From Phlegmacium glaucopus (lineage: Eukaryota > Basidiomycota > Agaricomycetes > Agaricales > Cortinariaceae), in contig MU130162.1 in the NCBI GenBank assembly GCA_015039465.1, positions 1 to 31,844 of the forward strand: DNA of 31,844 nucleotides, given 5' to 3'. The position numbers and the translations under genes are program-made. Below the pieces are notes generated by a model. That model ran no database searches. It saw nothing but the letters and a program-made list of their open reading frames with translations, and had not been told where the DNA came from. The first letter of the stretch is position 1. Each line of letters starts with the position of its first letter. Positions 22,169-31,844 of the stretch are shown one piece after another.

Positions 22169-22640
22169 GGTAGATGCCAGTGGTTGGGCCTTGACCTCTT
22201 CTTCACCTCAAACTCAATCCACCAAAGATGTCAAAATTAAATATGCAATTTTGCTGGTTCTTGGTCCATCTTATACGAGTCAGATTCGCCCACAATACAT
22301 GATACCAATCTCCATATCAACACAGACCCTTGAGTTTTGGTGGCAAGTTTTGGAGACCCCAGGTTTTGTCAGTTTGTGTGTGTCCTCCCATCATGTGCAG
22401 TTAAAGTTTTCAGCTTTCCAGGATTTTCAGCTTTCCAGGAATATGATCCACCTCATCAACTCTCAAGTTTTCCTTATTTATAATTCATCATTCCAAGGAG
22501 ACCGGGTCCAAGTTCCTATTACATACTATATATGGTTGGGACATGCAACAGGATGGTGGACCAGACATGCAAAATTGTTGATGTCTACCCCTTCCCACCA
22601 CTTCCCAGGCTCAAAAAAAAAACATGTTCCATTGTACTAA
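22167..22640 (+). CDS. possible retrotransposon leader/gag-like reading frame
   Basis: A 157-codon open frame beginning MVDASGWALTSSSPQTQST starts about 125 bp after the LTR end, where the first gene of an LTR retrotransposon would sit. I see no zinc knuckle, protease or polymerase motif, and the frame stops just before the inverted R1 copy. It may be the remnant of the element's first gene, or chance. The position is the main evidence. Confidence 0.3.
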   Translation: MVDASGWALTSSSPQTQSTKDVKIKYAILLVLGPSYTSQIRPQYMIPISISTQTLEFWWQVLETPGFVSLCVSSHHVQLKFSAFQDFQLSRNMIHLINSQVFLIYNSSFQGDRVQVPITYYIWLGHATGWWTRHAKLLMSTPSHHFPGSKKKHVPLY

Positions 22641-22682
22641 TTTGGATCAATTAAAGGATGATCAAACTTTCAAGCACTTTTG

Positions 22683-22996
22683 TTACATTCTGTTACATGA
22701 CTCCGGTCCAGCTCCATCGGAGTTGTCTCCGGTACTCTGTACTCTGTTCCAGTACCCAAAACTTGTATGAATTCCTCAGTTTGAATATCAACATAGTTTC
22801 CTCCTCCTATTCTTCCTCTAAGTTCCCACAACTTCTGGTTCCACTCTGTTCCATTCTTCCTCTGAAATTAGGACATGAAGGTTTAGGGTAGCACAGCACA
22901 TATGCTGAGGCTATAGTCTTTTCTGTTCCGTGGTTCCATTCCAATCAAACTCCATCCGATACTCCAGAACAGAGTTCTTGAACTTAACAACTTTTC
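22683..22996 (-). repeat. repeat family R1, copy 2 (inverted, internally deleted)
   Basis: Reverse complement of copy 1: it contains the complement of TCTGGAGTATCGGA, of CTAAACCTT and of GAGGAGGAAACTATG, and ends with the complement of CCGGAGACAACTCCG. It lacks the roughly 250-bp middle section of copy 1. Confidence 0.8.
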
Positions 22997-23027
22997 AATT
23001 TATGGCTTGCACCAACAAATCAGCAAA

Positions 23028-23075
23028 ATAATTCCTAAGACTTTTCTGATTGATTTAAACTGTGTACACACAAGT
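23028..23075. repeat. right arm of the perfect 48-bp inverted repeat
   Basis: Exact reverse complement of 22121-22168. It indicates that a second copy of the LTR-element leader lies here in opposite orientation, broken off on both sides. Confidence 0.95.
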
Positions 23076-23493
23076 ACGGTGTGCCAGAAGTGCCAGGCAG
23101 GATTTTAAGATAAAATGGACTTATGCTTGTCATTATTAATTTATTTCCAAACTATTTATGTTATATATGATATAATATAGAATATGATAGCCATTGCATG
23201 TGTCTGCTACTTCATACTCCAAGTCACTCAGTGTGGTGTATTCACCACTCACAGTTGCTATAGCATTTCTGGTACTTCTGCCTCTCAAGCTCTTGATGCA
23301 CCCAAGTCTTGACAACACCTTTATTTTGCAAGAGATATTGTTCATTCTTGGAGAGTAATGGTCATTTGTAAGGGGTCAGGAGGTGGAAAAAACAAATAAA
23401 CATAGGGGCTATAAAAAATGACTGCATAATTAGTATTACATATGGTTTGTATATCCAACAACCCATAGCAATATTCCCTCACTTCCTCCCTGC
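23076..23493. other. AT-rich spacer before the transposon gene
   Basis: No coding signal on either strand. A 69-codon minus frame at 23136-23345 has no motif. The end may hold the promoter of the integrase-core gene. Confidence 0.5.
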
Positions 23494-25078
23494 ATGGTGT
23501 CTGCATCAAACAACAATCCTGCTGGGGTAAACCAGTTCAAGGACTGTTGTTTGTGTTGAAATCTCAATATGTTATGTGATAATCTAACTGTCTGATTTTA
23601 GCAAAGTCCAATGACGCTCATGTGGAGAGCTTGGTTTGGGACTATGATCATTGTAACATAGTCAATAAGGATCTGGTTAGCAAGATGCTCCTCACTGAGC
23701 ATGGTATTCAGATGAGGTATGTAATTTCATTCTTGCAAGTTGCTGTACTGAATTAATTGTGAAATGATGCACTGTAATACACAGTTCAAGAACAGTTGTA
23801 TGCCACCGTAAATCATATGGGCTTCTGGGTAGTGGTGCCACAACTTGTGCGCTGCCATTGCCAGAGAAGCGGCAGCTTGTGCTTGATCAGCTAGCCAAGG
23901 ATCCCACAAGCAAACAAGGTCCAAAGACAATTGGTGAAGGCATCGTGTTAACAAGGGCGTCCACCTGACTAGGTATGACATATACCTGCTTCTCAACATG
24001 TCTTATCTGATATTTCTTTGACTGTGGTAGATCTTTCATATGATCAGAGATGCACCTCCATGATCCAGCAGGCTTTGCAATCTGTGAACCTGCCACTATG
24101 AAGATACAAAGGGGTGTATTGGTATCTCTTGGGCCCTACCATGAATGGAGTGGCCATGGCCATGACAAGTTAGCCAAAGTTGGATTTCCCATATGGGGAG
24201 TATGCGACAAATGGTTGTCTAAGTGGCTGGGTCTCTGGGTGCTTCCTAACAACCACCTCAAGAAAGCTATTGCGCTCTTGTATCTCAAGCTCATTAAGGA
24301 ACAAGGAGGTGAGCATTACAACTTATGTAATGAGGTGCATAATCAATGTCCAAACTTTCTACTTAGGTATGCCTATTCAAATGAGCACTGACTGTGGAAG
24401 TGAGACAACCAAAGTCTTTGGTCTTGCTAATGCACTGAGGTAGATACTATTCATACCATCAAGTGATATACATATTCAGAGGTGGTTTTAGAGAACTCTT
24501 CGCAAACCATCTTTCCATTAGTGAACTTCCTGCACACTGGTTTTTGAAAAGCATACACAACATTACAATTGAGTGGGGATGGCTTTGCCTGTGCCTCCAG
24601 TGGGGTGACAATGTCACAGTATTCTGGGAAGCTGGTGCTGATATATATGTTGAGTCAAACCCTGATCACTAGTATGTCATTTCATTATTCCAAATCCCAG
24701 ATCCTTCACAACTTTTGAAACAGCAACCTTGTTCAATGGCTGTGGTCAACTCTGATCCAGGCTGACCTTGACAAACTCCACCACCATTTCAACAACCATG
24801 TAACAAGAAAAGACCATGGAAAGCAACTGCCCTCTGGATGCTCACCTCATGTTGAAATGACCCTTTACTCGCAGTTTGGTGCCAAGAATTGTTTACAACC
24901 GGTGGATACTGACATTATTGATGCATTGATAATGGAGATAGGCAGTGATGATGTCCTTCAGTTTGTCACCCCAGCATATGCTGAGCAAGCACAGGGGATA
25001 TATGATGACCTTCAGATTGGTGAGCTAATGTTCCAGAATGTCTGGAGTATTTTCACCAAAATGCTGCCTTGTATGTAA
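23494..25078 (+). pseudogene. integrase-core (DDE-type) transposon gene, decayed
   Basis: Seven exons with introns of 52-68 nt: 23494-23548, 23602-23716, 23785-23972, 24031-24308, 24367-24439, 24492-24671, 24724-25078. I recognise the agaricomycete integrase-core family from LVSLGPYHEWSG, KLAKVGFPIWGV, STDCGSETTKVFGLANALR, SIHNITIE and QWGDNVTVFWEAGADIY, with a C-terminus reading FVTPAYAEQAQG to NVWSIFTKML. As I recall, such proteins are transposase/integrase homologues cutting and joining element DNA in the nucleus. Two lesions kill it. A one-base deletion near 23949 shifts the end of exon 3; the exons sum to 1244 nt, one short of a multiple of three, as expected. An in-frame TGA lies at 24041-24043. 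Where I recall GDGHDK in relatives this copy has GHGHDK, which would remove an acidic, possibly catalytic residue. Splice sites are intact, so decay looks recent. Confidence 0.8.
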
Positions 25079-25619
25079 TAAATATGTGAACAGTTAATCA
25101 CATTCAATATTTGCAAGATTTAAGACATATATTATGATGTTGACCAAGAAAAACAATAAATACCCTCTCAACAAGTGTGAGAAAAGCCTATGCGGAGTGG
25201 GTCACAACGGGTGTTAATATCCTTCAATTTTAGCTTTTTGCAAAGTTCTTGCACTTGTGCACTCCTTGCCACACCCTGACCTCAGCAGAGCCACCATCCC
25301 AAAACCCAGTGTCTTTGGCTAATCTATCAAAATAAATTGTCAAGGCCAACATGGGGTAAAAAAATGATCAACATATGATTGTGCTTGAGGATCAAACAGA
25401 ATAACACACTGGTTTGGTCCCACAACGCCTGATAATGGACCAACAATCAAGACCCCACTCCATGAAGTATTGATATAACATACCTTGAAGGTCAGTAAGC
25501 AAAGGGTCCCATCAGAGTCAACGAGTACATGGTGGGCATATGCATCAATAGCTGACCCACAACATCAATACTGTGCCCAGCAGTTGTACTACCACTTGTT
25601 AAGTTTAGACAAAGGGGTA
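25079..25619. other. downstream of the transposon gene, nothing recognised
   Basis: AT-rich with no open frame of note. No terminal repeat of the integrase element is evident by eye. Confidence 0.5.
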
Positions 25620-26008
25620 ACATTGGAGTAACTCCAGAATGGAACCGGAACAAGTAACAGAAAGGACTTTGGCCTCAGTGTATGTGCTGTGCCGCCCAGC
25701 TCCTATAATGTCCTGATTTTGGAACCAGAAGAGAACGGAAAGATGGAAGACCTCAGTGACTTAGAGGACGAACAAGAGGAGGAAACTAAGTTGATATTTG
25801 AACTAAGGAAAACATACAAGTTTTGAGTACTTAAATAATAAAAGGAATAGCAACCAAAATATAAAGGATAAATATAAAGTGCTGCATTCTGCTCCTGGAA
25901 GGTTCTACATTCTTGGGTGAATAATCCATAGCAGGTGTGCTGACTGATAGTGGGAAAGTGATGACAAAGAAATAGTAGTTGTGGCGAAGATGTGGTAATT
26001 ATTTGGAG

Positions 26009-27172
26009 TACTGTCGGAAGAGCCAGTGATACACTTGTCAGTATGCTAAGTGCTGTACCAACTGAGGGTGTGATGCGGCTCGGGGCTTTGGTGGCCTAAA
26101 CACTGAGTCAAGTGTATGCAGAAAAGTTCCAACTAAGGTAGGGCAACGAGATATGAGACAAGCAAAACAAGGAGCAATGTAATGACGAAAGGGCAACAAA
26201 GTAACAAAGTGGCAACAAAGTAACAAAAGGGCAACAAAGTAACAAAAGGGCAACAAAATAATGCAGGGGCGACGCAGTGACAAAGTATAATTGCTGTATG
26301 GGTGATTTGCACTAAAAATGCAATGAAATGAGGGTGAACAATGAGAGAGATGATGACAAGACTTAATTCTAAACTCTGGGGAGAGAGGCGAATACTTTCT
26401 TATTGTCCTTTGTAACTAAATTACAGGAGGTTTTTATAGTAGGTAAGGAGATCACATGGCTAAGTTGCACATGGGTATCTATAAAACAAATCAAAATGAT
26501 GAAACAGGAGTCCAGGAGGGACTAGGCAAAATGGGGAGGCAAAACATCAGGGATAGTGGAAGATAAATGAAAGAGGACCGGTTGTCACTCCGGGGACCGG
26601 CAGGAGACTTGTGGTATAGAGAGGTGATCAAGGAGCAAGGGTAAATGTATCAAAAATAAAGGGAATGAGGTGTTTGATGGAACAGAAGAGAAATAAAAGA
26701 ATATAAATGATCAGCGACCTAAAATACCCAATGGTGTTAAGGGACTTCTCGATCCGATGATTGTCACTGGATAGGAATGGCTGGTAGGGTAATGACAATG
26801 CTTTAACATAGAACAATTTGGTGTAGTGTAAGAGGATGTCAGCCTGGGCAGTGGATGTGCCTACAACTCCTAGACGAATAAGCATTACCAAATATGGAAA
26901 AAGTGTGACTAGACACGTGACCAATGGTGAAAGGGAGTGAAATGGAGGCAGAACACATAATGTCGTCCAGGTACTGCCAGAAAAGGGGGCGATAATACAA
27001 GTGAAATATAGCCAAGGTGTTTAGGAAGATTCTGGGACAGAGGGGGCAACAACTGAATAGCCAGAGACTTATCTATGTGATAAAATAGCAAATAGTCGGT
27101 GTTAGGGCAACGTAGGGCAACATCGCTGCCAAAAATGCGAAAAACAAAGGCAGGGAACCAGCATGTTCATCA
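26009..27172. mobile_element. 1.16-kb insertion within R1 copy 3
   Basis: Flanked by an 8-bp inverted pair, CCAGTGAT at 26023-26030 and ATCACTGG at 27169-27176, which could be chance. It contains an 18-bp tandem repeat and a TTTTTATAGTAGG promoter-like box near 26432. The two minus frames (26628-26924, 26909-27091) have no motif. It could be a solo LTR or a non-autonomous DNA element. Confidence 0.45.
26189..26260. repeat. 18-bp tandem repeat, about four copies
   Basis: Unit close to GGGCAACAAAGTAACAAA, repeated about four times with single-base changes. The translations across it are low-complexity shadows. Confidence 0.85.
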
Positions 27173-27293
27173 CTGGAATGATATGGAGAAGTCTCAGAGT
27201 TGGACATAGGAGGAGTAGATCCAGAGACAAGGGAAGTACTGGAACGGAGCATGGACAGAGCTGGACCAGAGTAATGTATAATGGAATGTAACA

Positions 27294-27684
27294 CCACTGA
27301 ACTTTCTTTCAGTATACAAACTGGATGACATATCTAAAAGTGGTGCTGCAAGGAAAGTTTGAAAGACGAGGCTTGATGTATCATCCAAGTAAGCATTGGT
27401 GATAGCACCAATGAAGGCACCATGAGTGTTCCAATGTATATCTAGACCTCAATGGACAAAGAATAATCAATGATATGATATGGCTTACCTGGGATTTGGA
27501 CACTGTATGTTTGTGCATGCTGTGCAAATGAATCTGCAAAGTACTGCCCATGAACAAGCAATTTCATTTCTGCCATCAAATTTGCATGATTTGACATCTC
27601 ATCAACACCAGGACGTGCCTTGCACTGGAAAATTGCATAAGAAGCACCTTTGTATTGGCCCTGCTATGTACCTTAGTTGTTAAA
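27294..27684. other. spacer between R1 copy 3 and the alpha-kinase-like fragment
   Basis: No supported gene. The 67-codon plus frame at 27480-27683 runs against the minus-strand gene and has no motif. Confidence 0.45.
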
Positions 27685-29233
27685 TTAAAATTGGGAAATT
27701 TCATCAAGCACCGTGAATGCAAACTTGGTAGCACCTTTCAAGAGATATCCATCCTCAGGTTTATCACCTTCACAAAAGGAGCACCAGTCCTTTGAGATTT
27801 TGATCTTTTTGTCAAGGCTAAGAACTTCATTGAGGTTCCCATGCTTGTCAATTGTAATTGTCGTCTTTTGAAAGTTGTACTGGTCATGTGCAATTTCAGG
27901 ACTTGTATGGACTGTCAACATTAACTTTCAAGGGCAAAATGAGCTAGTGTACTCTGTCACGGTTGAAATACCTATCAAAACACTTCAGGTATATTAGAAA
28001 TTGCAGCTCTGAATGATGACCTACTGCCGGATGCCTTTCATTTCACACTTGGCTTCAAGGAAATGTGAATTTTGGAGCATTGTGTAGATGGTTGGCCCCA
28101 AGAACCACTAGACAGCTGGCAGACAGAACTGAAATCTTCATCTTCATCTAGAATCTTCATCTGGATTAGTGAAGTGAAAAGAAGAGTAGTTATACTACCA
28201 TACAGATTGTGCCTTGTATGCAAAAACATGGAGACTGAGCTGCCATTCCTTAATGTCAGACTTGGAGATCTTGGAATCTGCCTTAAGCCTGTTGAACATG
28301 CCTTCAATGCTACCAAGGATATGATCCTCCATCAGCTTAAAATTGTAAACTGACTTTGCCAATTGGTTTATCCCAAACAGAACACTAGAATTTTTTTAAA
28401 CCTCAGATTAGAATGGAAGGTAAAAACTCTCACTCCATGAAATTCAAAACATTCATGCCACCAATATTTGAGGCAGGTGATTCTTCCCAAGCTTTCAGAA
28501 GTTCACTTCATGCATGATCTAACACTGATTTAGCAGGATCTGTTCCAAAAAATTTTCAGGACAGGTAAAAGCTGAGCCTTCAATGGTACAATATCAGTGA
28601 AAAGTATGAGACTCAGATATGTGGAAATTTACCTTTCTTGCAGCAGCACCACTCTTTGGAAAATAGAAGAGTGTCACCTCCATAGTGATTGTGTCCCCTT
28701 TAACCTGTTTTTTGAGGTTAAAAATCTTGGCCTTGAGTTGCGCAGCATTGGCAGCTTGAAGTCCAGCATTCAGTGTAGGTGGCTGGTTCAGCCAATGCTG
28801 AGATGTGGTTGATTGATATTTGGCTGCATGTGAAAGGATGTCACTTGCTGTTTTGTTGGCTGCCCACAGAACTTAGCGAGATGCTGAAAATATGTATAAA
28901 TAATACTCACCATCCCTCACAGACAAAGCTGGCACTATGACAGTCAGTTTGGGCCAATATCTGATTACAGCAGAAACTGCCACTCACCATCCATACAGGT
29001 GCCACAAAGGACATTTTTCATGTATAGATATACCACAGAGCATTGTTCACACTGTGGTTGCTTCTATAATTTAAATGAGTAGATTCTCAAGAGTCAAGAA
29101 GCAGCAACATTGAGCTAACCTCAATTGCCTCACGCTCTGTAGATGAAGGTGCAGCTGCAAGCTTGATACACTTCATACAAAGCAGTCCATTGAGACCACA
29201 GAATAGCACTGCACATCCAGTACAGAGACCCAT
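27685..29233 (-). pseudogene. alpha-type protein kinase-like gene lacking the kinase domain
   Basis: Exons, minus order: 29233-29120, 29063-28988, 28934-28911, 28871-28633, 28577-28434, 28384-28204, then less certain 28160-28038 and about 27930-27685. The N-terminus has two Cys-pair knuckles, CTGC with CMKC and CEQC with CGTC (QCEQCSVVY, NVLCGTCMD). I recall this layout from agaricomycete alpha-kinase genes. A helical middle part follows (LWAANKTASDILSHAAKY; FNLKKQVKGDTITMEV; LMEDHILGSIEGMFNRLK). The last exon reads TTITIDKHGNLNEVLSLDK and GYLLKGATKFAF, like the stretch I recall just before the kinase domain, then stops at ISQF. Two lesions lie in exon 28577-28434: one extra T in a T6 run and an in-frame TGA after DHA. 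The catalytic domain is absent. Intron 28872-28910 is only 39 nt. A decayed, truncated copy is the best reading, with the family assignment from remembered motifs. Confidence 0.6.
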
Positions 29234-30281
29234 GATGAAATTTCCGCTGCAGAGTAAAGAGACTGCTGTTGATGACGAGGCTTATGAGGCTTAAAGAACC
29301 AGGTTGAGACACTACAGTGTGTCGTACCATATGATTCCCAGAACGGACACAGTGTGTCGGATGGTGCAGGTTCCCAGAATGCACTAAATCCGGGAATACC
29401 ACCTACCATATATAGAAATACACACACTGTGTTGTACCATACCAATTCCAGGAATGGGCCATAATGCCTGCTGTTCATCCCAATGCCTGTACTATGCCGG
29501 CGCTAGCGTGGTACGGTCAGCCAGTTGCCCTGTCCCTGGAACGCTGCAGATGGACTGGCAACCAGTATTAGTGAGTGAGCCATCCGGTACCATTGGACCC
29601 CCGGGCAGCGAATTCCTGCTGCCGGTATAATCGGCCGTGCCATGTGCCTGGTGCCTGGCACACTTTGAATGAGTATGCCAGCCATCAGCCGTCCAGATTG
29701 GTGGTGCATCAAACCCGGTGCTGGGAGGATCAGCCATGTCATTTGGCCTCTTCCTGGCACCCTTGGATGACCGGCAGTCAAAAACCACAAATATCAGTGC
29801 CGTTGTTACCAGCCCTGCCAGTTGGCACGGTTAGATGACTGGCAGTCGGACTTAATATCTGCCGGTGTCATGTATGCCATAATGCATTGGGAATGCCGGA
29901 TTCTCTTGGAACGACAGTGCATGACTATCTGAGCCTGGACCTTAATATTGCTCCTCACTAAATTCTAGGGCCATCATCACTTTGGGCACCTGGTGGCCCA
30001 TATGGATGACCGGCATTGGAAGAGCACAAATGCTGGGGCCAGTGTCAGGATCCATGCCGGTATCATCAGATATGCCGGTATTACCAGACATGTCGGCAGA
30101 TCCCTGGCCCAACTTCAATGACCGGCAGTCGAGCCTAATGACTGGCAGTTGGGCCGAATGACCGGGAGTTGGGCCTAATGTCCACCATCACTGTGCCAGG
30201 ACACATTTGGAATGCCGGAATGGGTGTACATGGCTGGACATTTACAAGGGACACATTTTTCCTTATTCTAACTTAGTGTAA
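29234..30281. repeat. GC-richer block studded with CCGG and CCGGCAGT motifs
   Basis: No coding exon is supported. The motif TGACCGGCAGT and variants (GACTGGCAGT, GACCGGGAGT) recur, with three near-tandem copies at about 30117-30175 spaced roughly 25 bp. ATGCCGG recurs throughout. Near 29318-29457 a GTGTCGTACCATA/TTCCCAGAA block occurs twice. The composition differs from the AT-rich surroundings. The overlapping frames here are shadows. Confidence 0.6.
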
Positions 30282-31209
30282 CTAAATGCTAGCCTGACTA
30301 TCTCTCTGAGCACCTGATCCACTGTTGCCGGGGTCAGTGGTCAAGGAGGTTTCAATGTTACGAACTTGGTCGTATGCCGAACCAAGTGTGTACTCTGTGA
30401 AGGCCTGCAAGTTGGCGAAGGCCTTATACATCCTCTCGTCCGACTTCATTCTCTCCAGTTCTGCCATATATAACCGATGTGCAGCATCTTTGTATGATAG
30501 ACCGAGCCGTTCCTGAAGAGCCAACACCTCGGCATGTGCCGATAGACGTTCACGGTCACTAGTTCCCTAGAGCCGTCTGAGTATGTTGGCATGGCATGAT
30601 GTGTTCAAACTCACAGGAATTGTTGGGGCCATTACTTTACCTTCTCCAATTACATTAAACACCGGGCTATTAAACTCATGCACCTGCACATGTTAATGAG
30701 CACTAGTATGAATGAGAAGAGAACCGGCATATCAGCCAGCTTGGTTCATGGCCCGGCACGGCATAGCGTCCTGACCAGCATCATACAGGAATCGGCATCA
30801 GCTAAACAGCCAGTTGTGGCCGGGATTGTGCACGGACCAGCGGGGCATAGGCATCATGCACACATGTACGCCGGCATGGCATACCCAGGATACACCGGCA
30901 TGACATATTTATACCAGCATATGATCACCGGCATTAGCCGTAACATGGGACCGACAACCCGGCATCACGCACACATATACACCGGCATGGCATACCCACC
31001 GGCATCTGGATATACAACGGCATGGAAATATACCGGCATATGATCCAGGCAGTAGCCGTAACATGGGATGGACAACATGTCTGTATTAGGCCAGGTGAGA
31101 AACTGAGTCCACTCACAATGCCTATAGCTGTAAAAAGTGTGCCTCCATAGACTGTCCTTGTTACGATATCCTTCAAATCATCTGATGGAGTACGGGCACC
31201 ATGAATATC
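30282..31209 (-). CDS. spliced gene of unknown function, 5' end not found
   Basis: Three exons in phase 0 on the minus strand: 31209-31117, 30683-30615 and 30566-30282 (TAG), 148 residues as seen. The last exon reads ERLSAHAEVLALQERLGLS and YKDAAHRLYMAELERMK, a confident amphipathic helical segment. I recall similar SYKDAAHRL proteins in agaricomycete genomes but know no function. Exon 1 reads DDLKDIVTRTVYGGTLFTA and opens after TATATAG, so further exons probably lie upstream, perhaps cut off by the LTR at 31301. The 433-nt intron between the first two exons carries a tandem repeat and one arm of an inverted repeat, far longer than other introns here. The 48-nt intron 30567-30614 is typical. 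It may be a transposon-associated gene or an old host gene. No lesion is seen in the exons present. Confidence 0.55.
30794..30849. repeat. left arm of an approximately 56-bp inverted repeat
   Basis: Starts GGCATCAGCTAAA and continues GTTGTGGCCGGGATTGT to GACCAGCGGGGCATA. Its reverse complement, with a few changes, is at 31248-31306. The arms are about 400 bp apart. Confidence 0.85.
30851..31075. repeat. tandem pair of about 110-bp units rich in CCGGCATG
   Basis: Unit 1 (30851-30958) and unit 2 (30961-31075) share GGCATCA-GCACACAT, ACGCCGGCATGGCATACCC or ACACCGGCATGGCATACCC, CAGCATATGATC or CGGCATATGATC, and AGCCGTAACATGGGA. They lie between the arms of the inverted repeat, within the long intron of the minus-strand gene. 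Confidence 0.8.
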
Positions 31210-31247
31210 CTATATAGCCTTGCCACAGGAAAAGTGTAAATAAACAA

Positions 31248-31306
31248 TATGCCCCGCTGGTCCGTGAACAATCCCGGCCACAACTGGGGTCTGATTTAGC
31301 TGATGC
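31248..31306. repeat. right arm of the approximately 56-bp inverted repeat
   Basis: Reverse complement of 30794-30849 with minor differences (for example GTTCACGG against GTGCACGG). Its outer end, GCTGATGC, touches the first bases of the LTR at 31301. Confidence 0.85.
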
Positions 31307-31844
31307 AACAGAATACTATATAATAAATAGTCAGGGGAAGCTATGCCGTGCCGGGCCTAGCAACAGTGGAAGCAGAATAACCAAGATAGTGGAACCATGT
31401 GATTGTGTGGGAATCATGATGATTAAGGATAGGGGGAGTGCTGAACAATCATAAAGATTGTTTCCAGGTACAATAGGCACAGTTCCCATCAAGAGGGGTG
31501 GAAACTACCTAAAATTAGTAACATGGGGCTAAAAATAGACAACCCCTATATTTTCAGGAACAATGAGTGCACATGGTGCCAGAACCAAAGTAAGGGTACC
31601 AGGAACCAGTATATCTATTTTTGGACATTATCTATTTTTAAATATCTCAAATGTATAAAATACCTCCCAGGGTTTGTAAATAGTCAGAAAATTGGATTCT
31701 TTCTTTCCCCCCCTCATTTGCAACCTAGTACGGCTCACTGTCTTAGACATTGAGCAAGAACACTTGTCTTTGAGTAGTGGACTTGAAAATAAATCAGTTT
31801 CTCAGAGTTGTTTGACTTGTTGCAATAATTGTTGAATTGTTGTA
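31301..31844 (+). mobile_element. LTR of the same family as 19525/21638, running off the window
   Basis: Collinear with the interrupted LTR on the same strand: GCAACAGAATACTATA, CAGGGGAAG, CTAGCAACAGT, GGTGGAAACTACCTAAAA, GCACATGGTGCCAGAACC, TGTATAAAATACC near 31655, CCCCCTCATTTGCAACCTAGT, AATAAATCAG and TTGAATTGTTGT at the window end. Being intact and on the same strand, it could be the 3' LTR of one large disrupted element or an independent insertion. Confidence 0.8.

Larger units (their letters stand above)
25620..27293 (+). repeat. repeat family R1, copy 3, split by an insertion
   Basis: The left part (25620-26008) aligns with 19768-20190 including GCCTCAG, AGGAGGAAACTA, GAGTACTTAAATAATAAAAGG and GTGCTGACTGATAGTGGGAA. 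The right part (27173-27293) aligns with 20200-20337 including GGAGTAGAT, AGAGCTGGACC and AATGGAATGTAACA. About 1.16 kb lies between them. Confidence 0.75.

Overview
The window comes from a filamentous basidiomycete, most likely an Agaricomycete with a repeat-rich genome. The evidence is short GT-AG introns (mostly 48-60 nt), intron-dense genes, an ABCC transporter of fungal type, and remnants of an integrase-core transposon and an alpha-kinase-type gene of kinds I know from mushrooms. I do not assign a species. Only spliced reading frames make sense here, so most single-frame ORFs are fragments of multi-exon genes. Exon models below were built by eye from splice signals, reading phase and remembered family motifs; nothing was aligned or searched.

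Layout. 1-1426: AT-rich non-coding DNA with a 75-bp tandem duplication and a tRNA-derived SINE-like element. 1427-8127 (-): a complete ABCC/MRP-type transporter gene in 36 exons, 1611 residues in frame, including five exons of 13-24 nt and two GC-AG introns. 8128-9763: non-coding, with a long purine-rich stretch. 9764-13545 (-): a 1215-residue, low-complexity, Ser/Arg-rich protein in three exons. 13546-14261: region between divergent genes. 14262-18062 (+): the highlight, described next. 18063-31844: AT-rich repeat territory with nested LTR pieces, a three-copy repeat family, perfect and near-perfect inverted repeats, a decayed integrase-core transposon gene, a truncated alpha-kinase-like gene (-), a spliced gene of unknown function (-), and an LTR running off the right end.

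The highlight. The gene at 14262-18062 has six ordinary exons and then runs in phase into a tandem array of about 63-bp units. Each unit is a complete intron (GTGAGT start, CTGAC branch-like site, pyrimidine tract, TTGCAG end), and consecutive introns are separated by exactly three bases. The main array has 24 such single-codon exons. Five more are interspersed among three copies of a 57-63 nt, two-exon module, and a terminal exon carries the stop. Every triplet is a sense codon, every array intron is phase 0, and the whole 41-exon chain is open for 431 residues. If spliced as drawn, each repeat unit adds or removes one amino acid, which would be a codon-by-codon variable protein segment. The alternative is that the array is a minisatellite inside one 1.67-kb intron, which also leaves the frame open. 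Transcript sequence would decide.

The transporter and the Ser/Arg-rich gene look like core genome. The codon-exon gene sits at the boundary to the repeat-rich side, where lineage-specific genes tend to lie.
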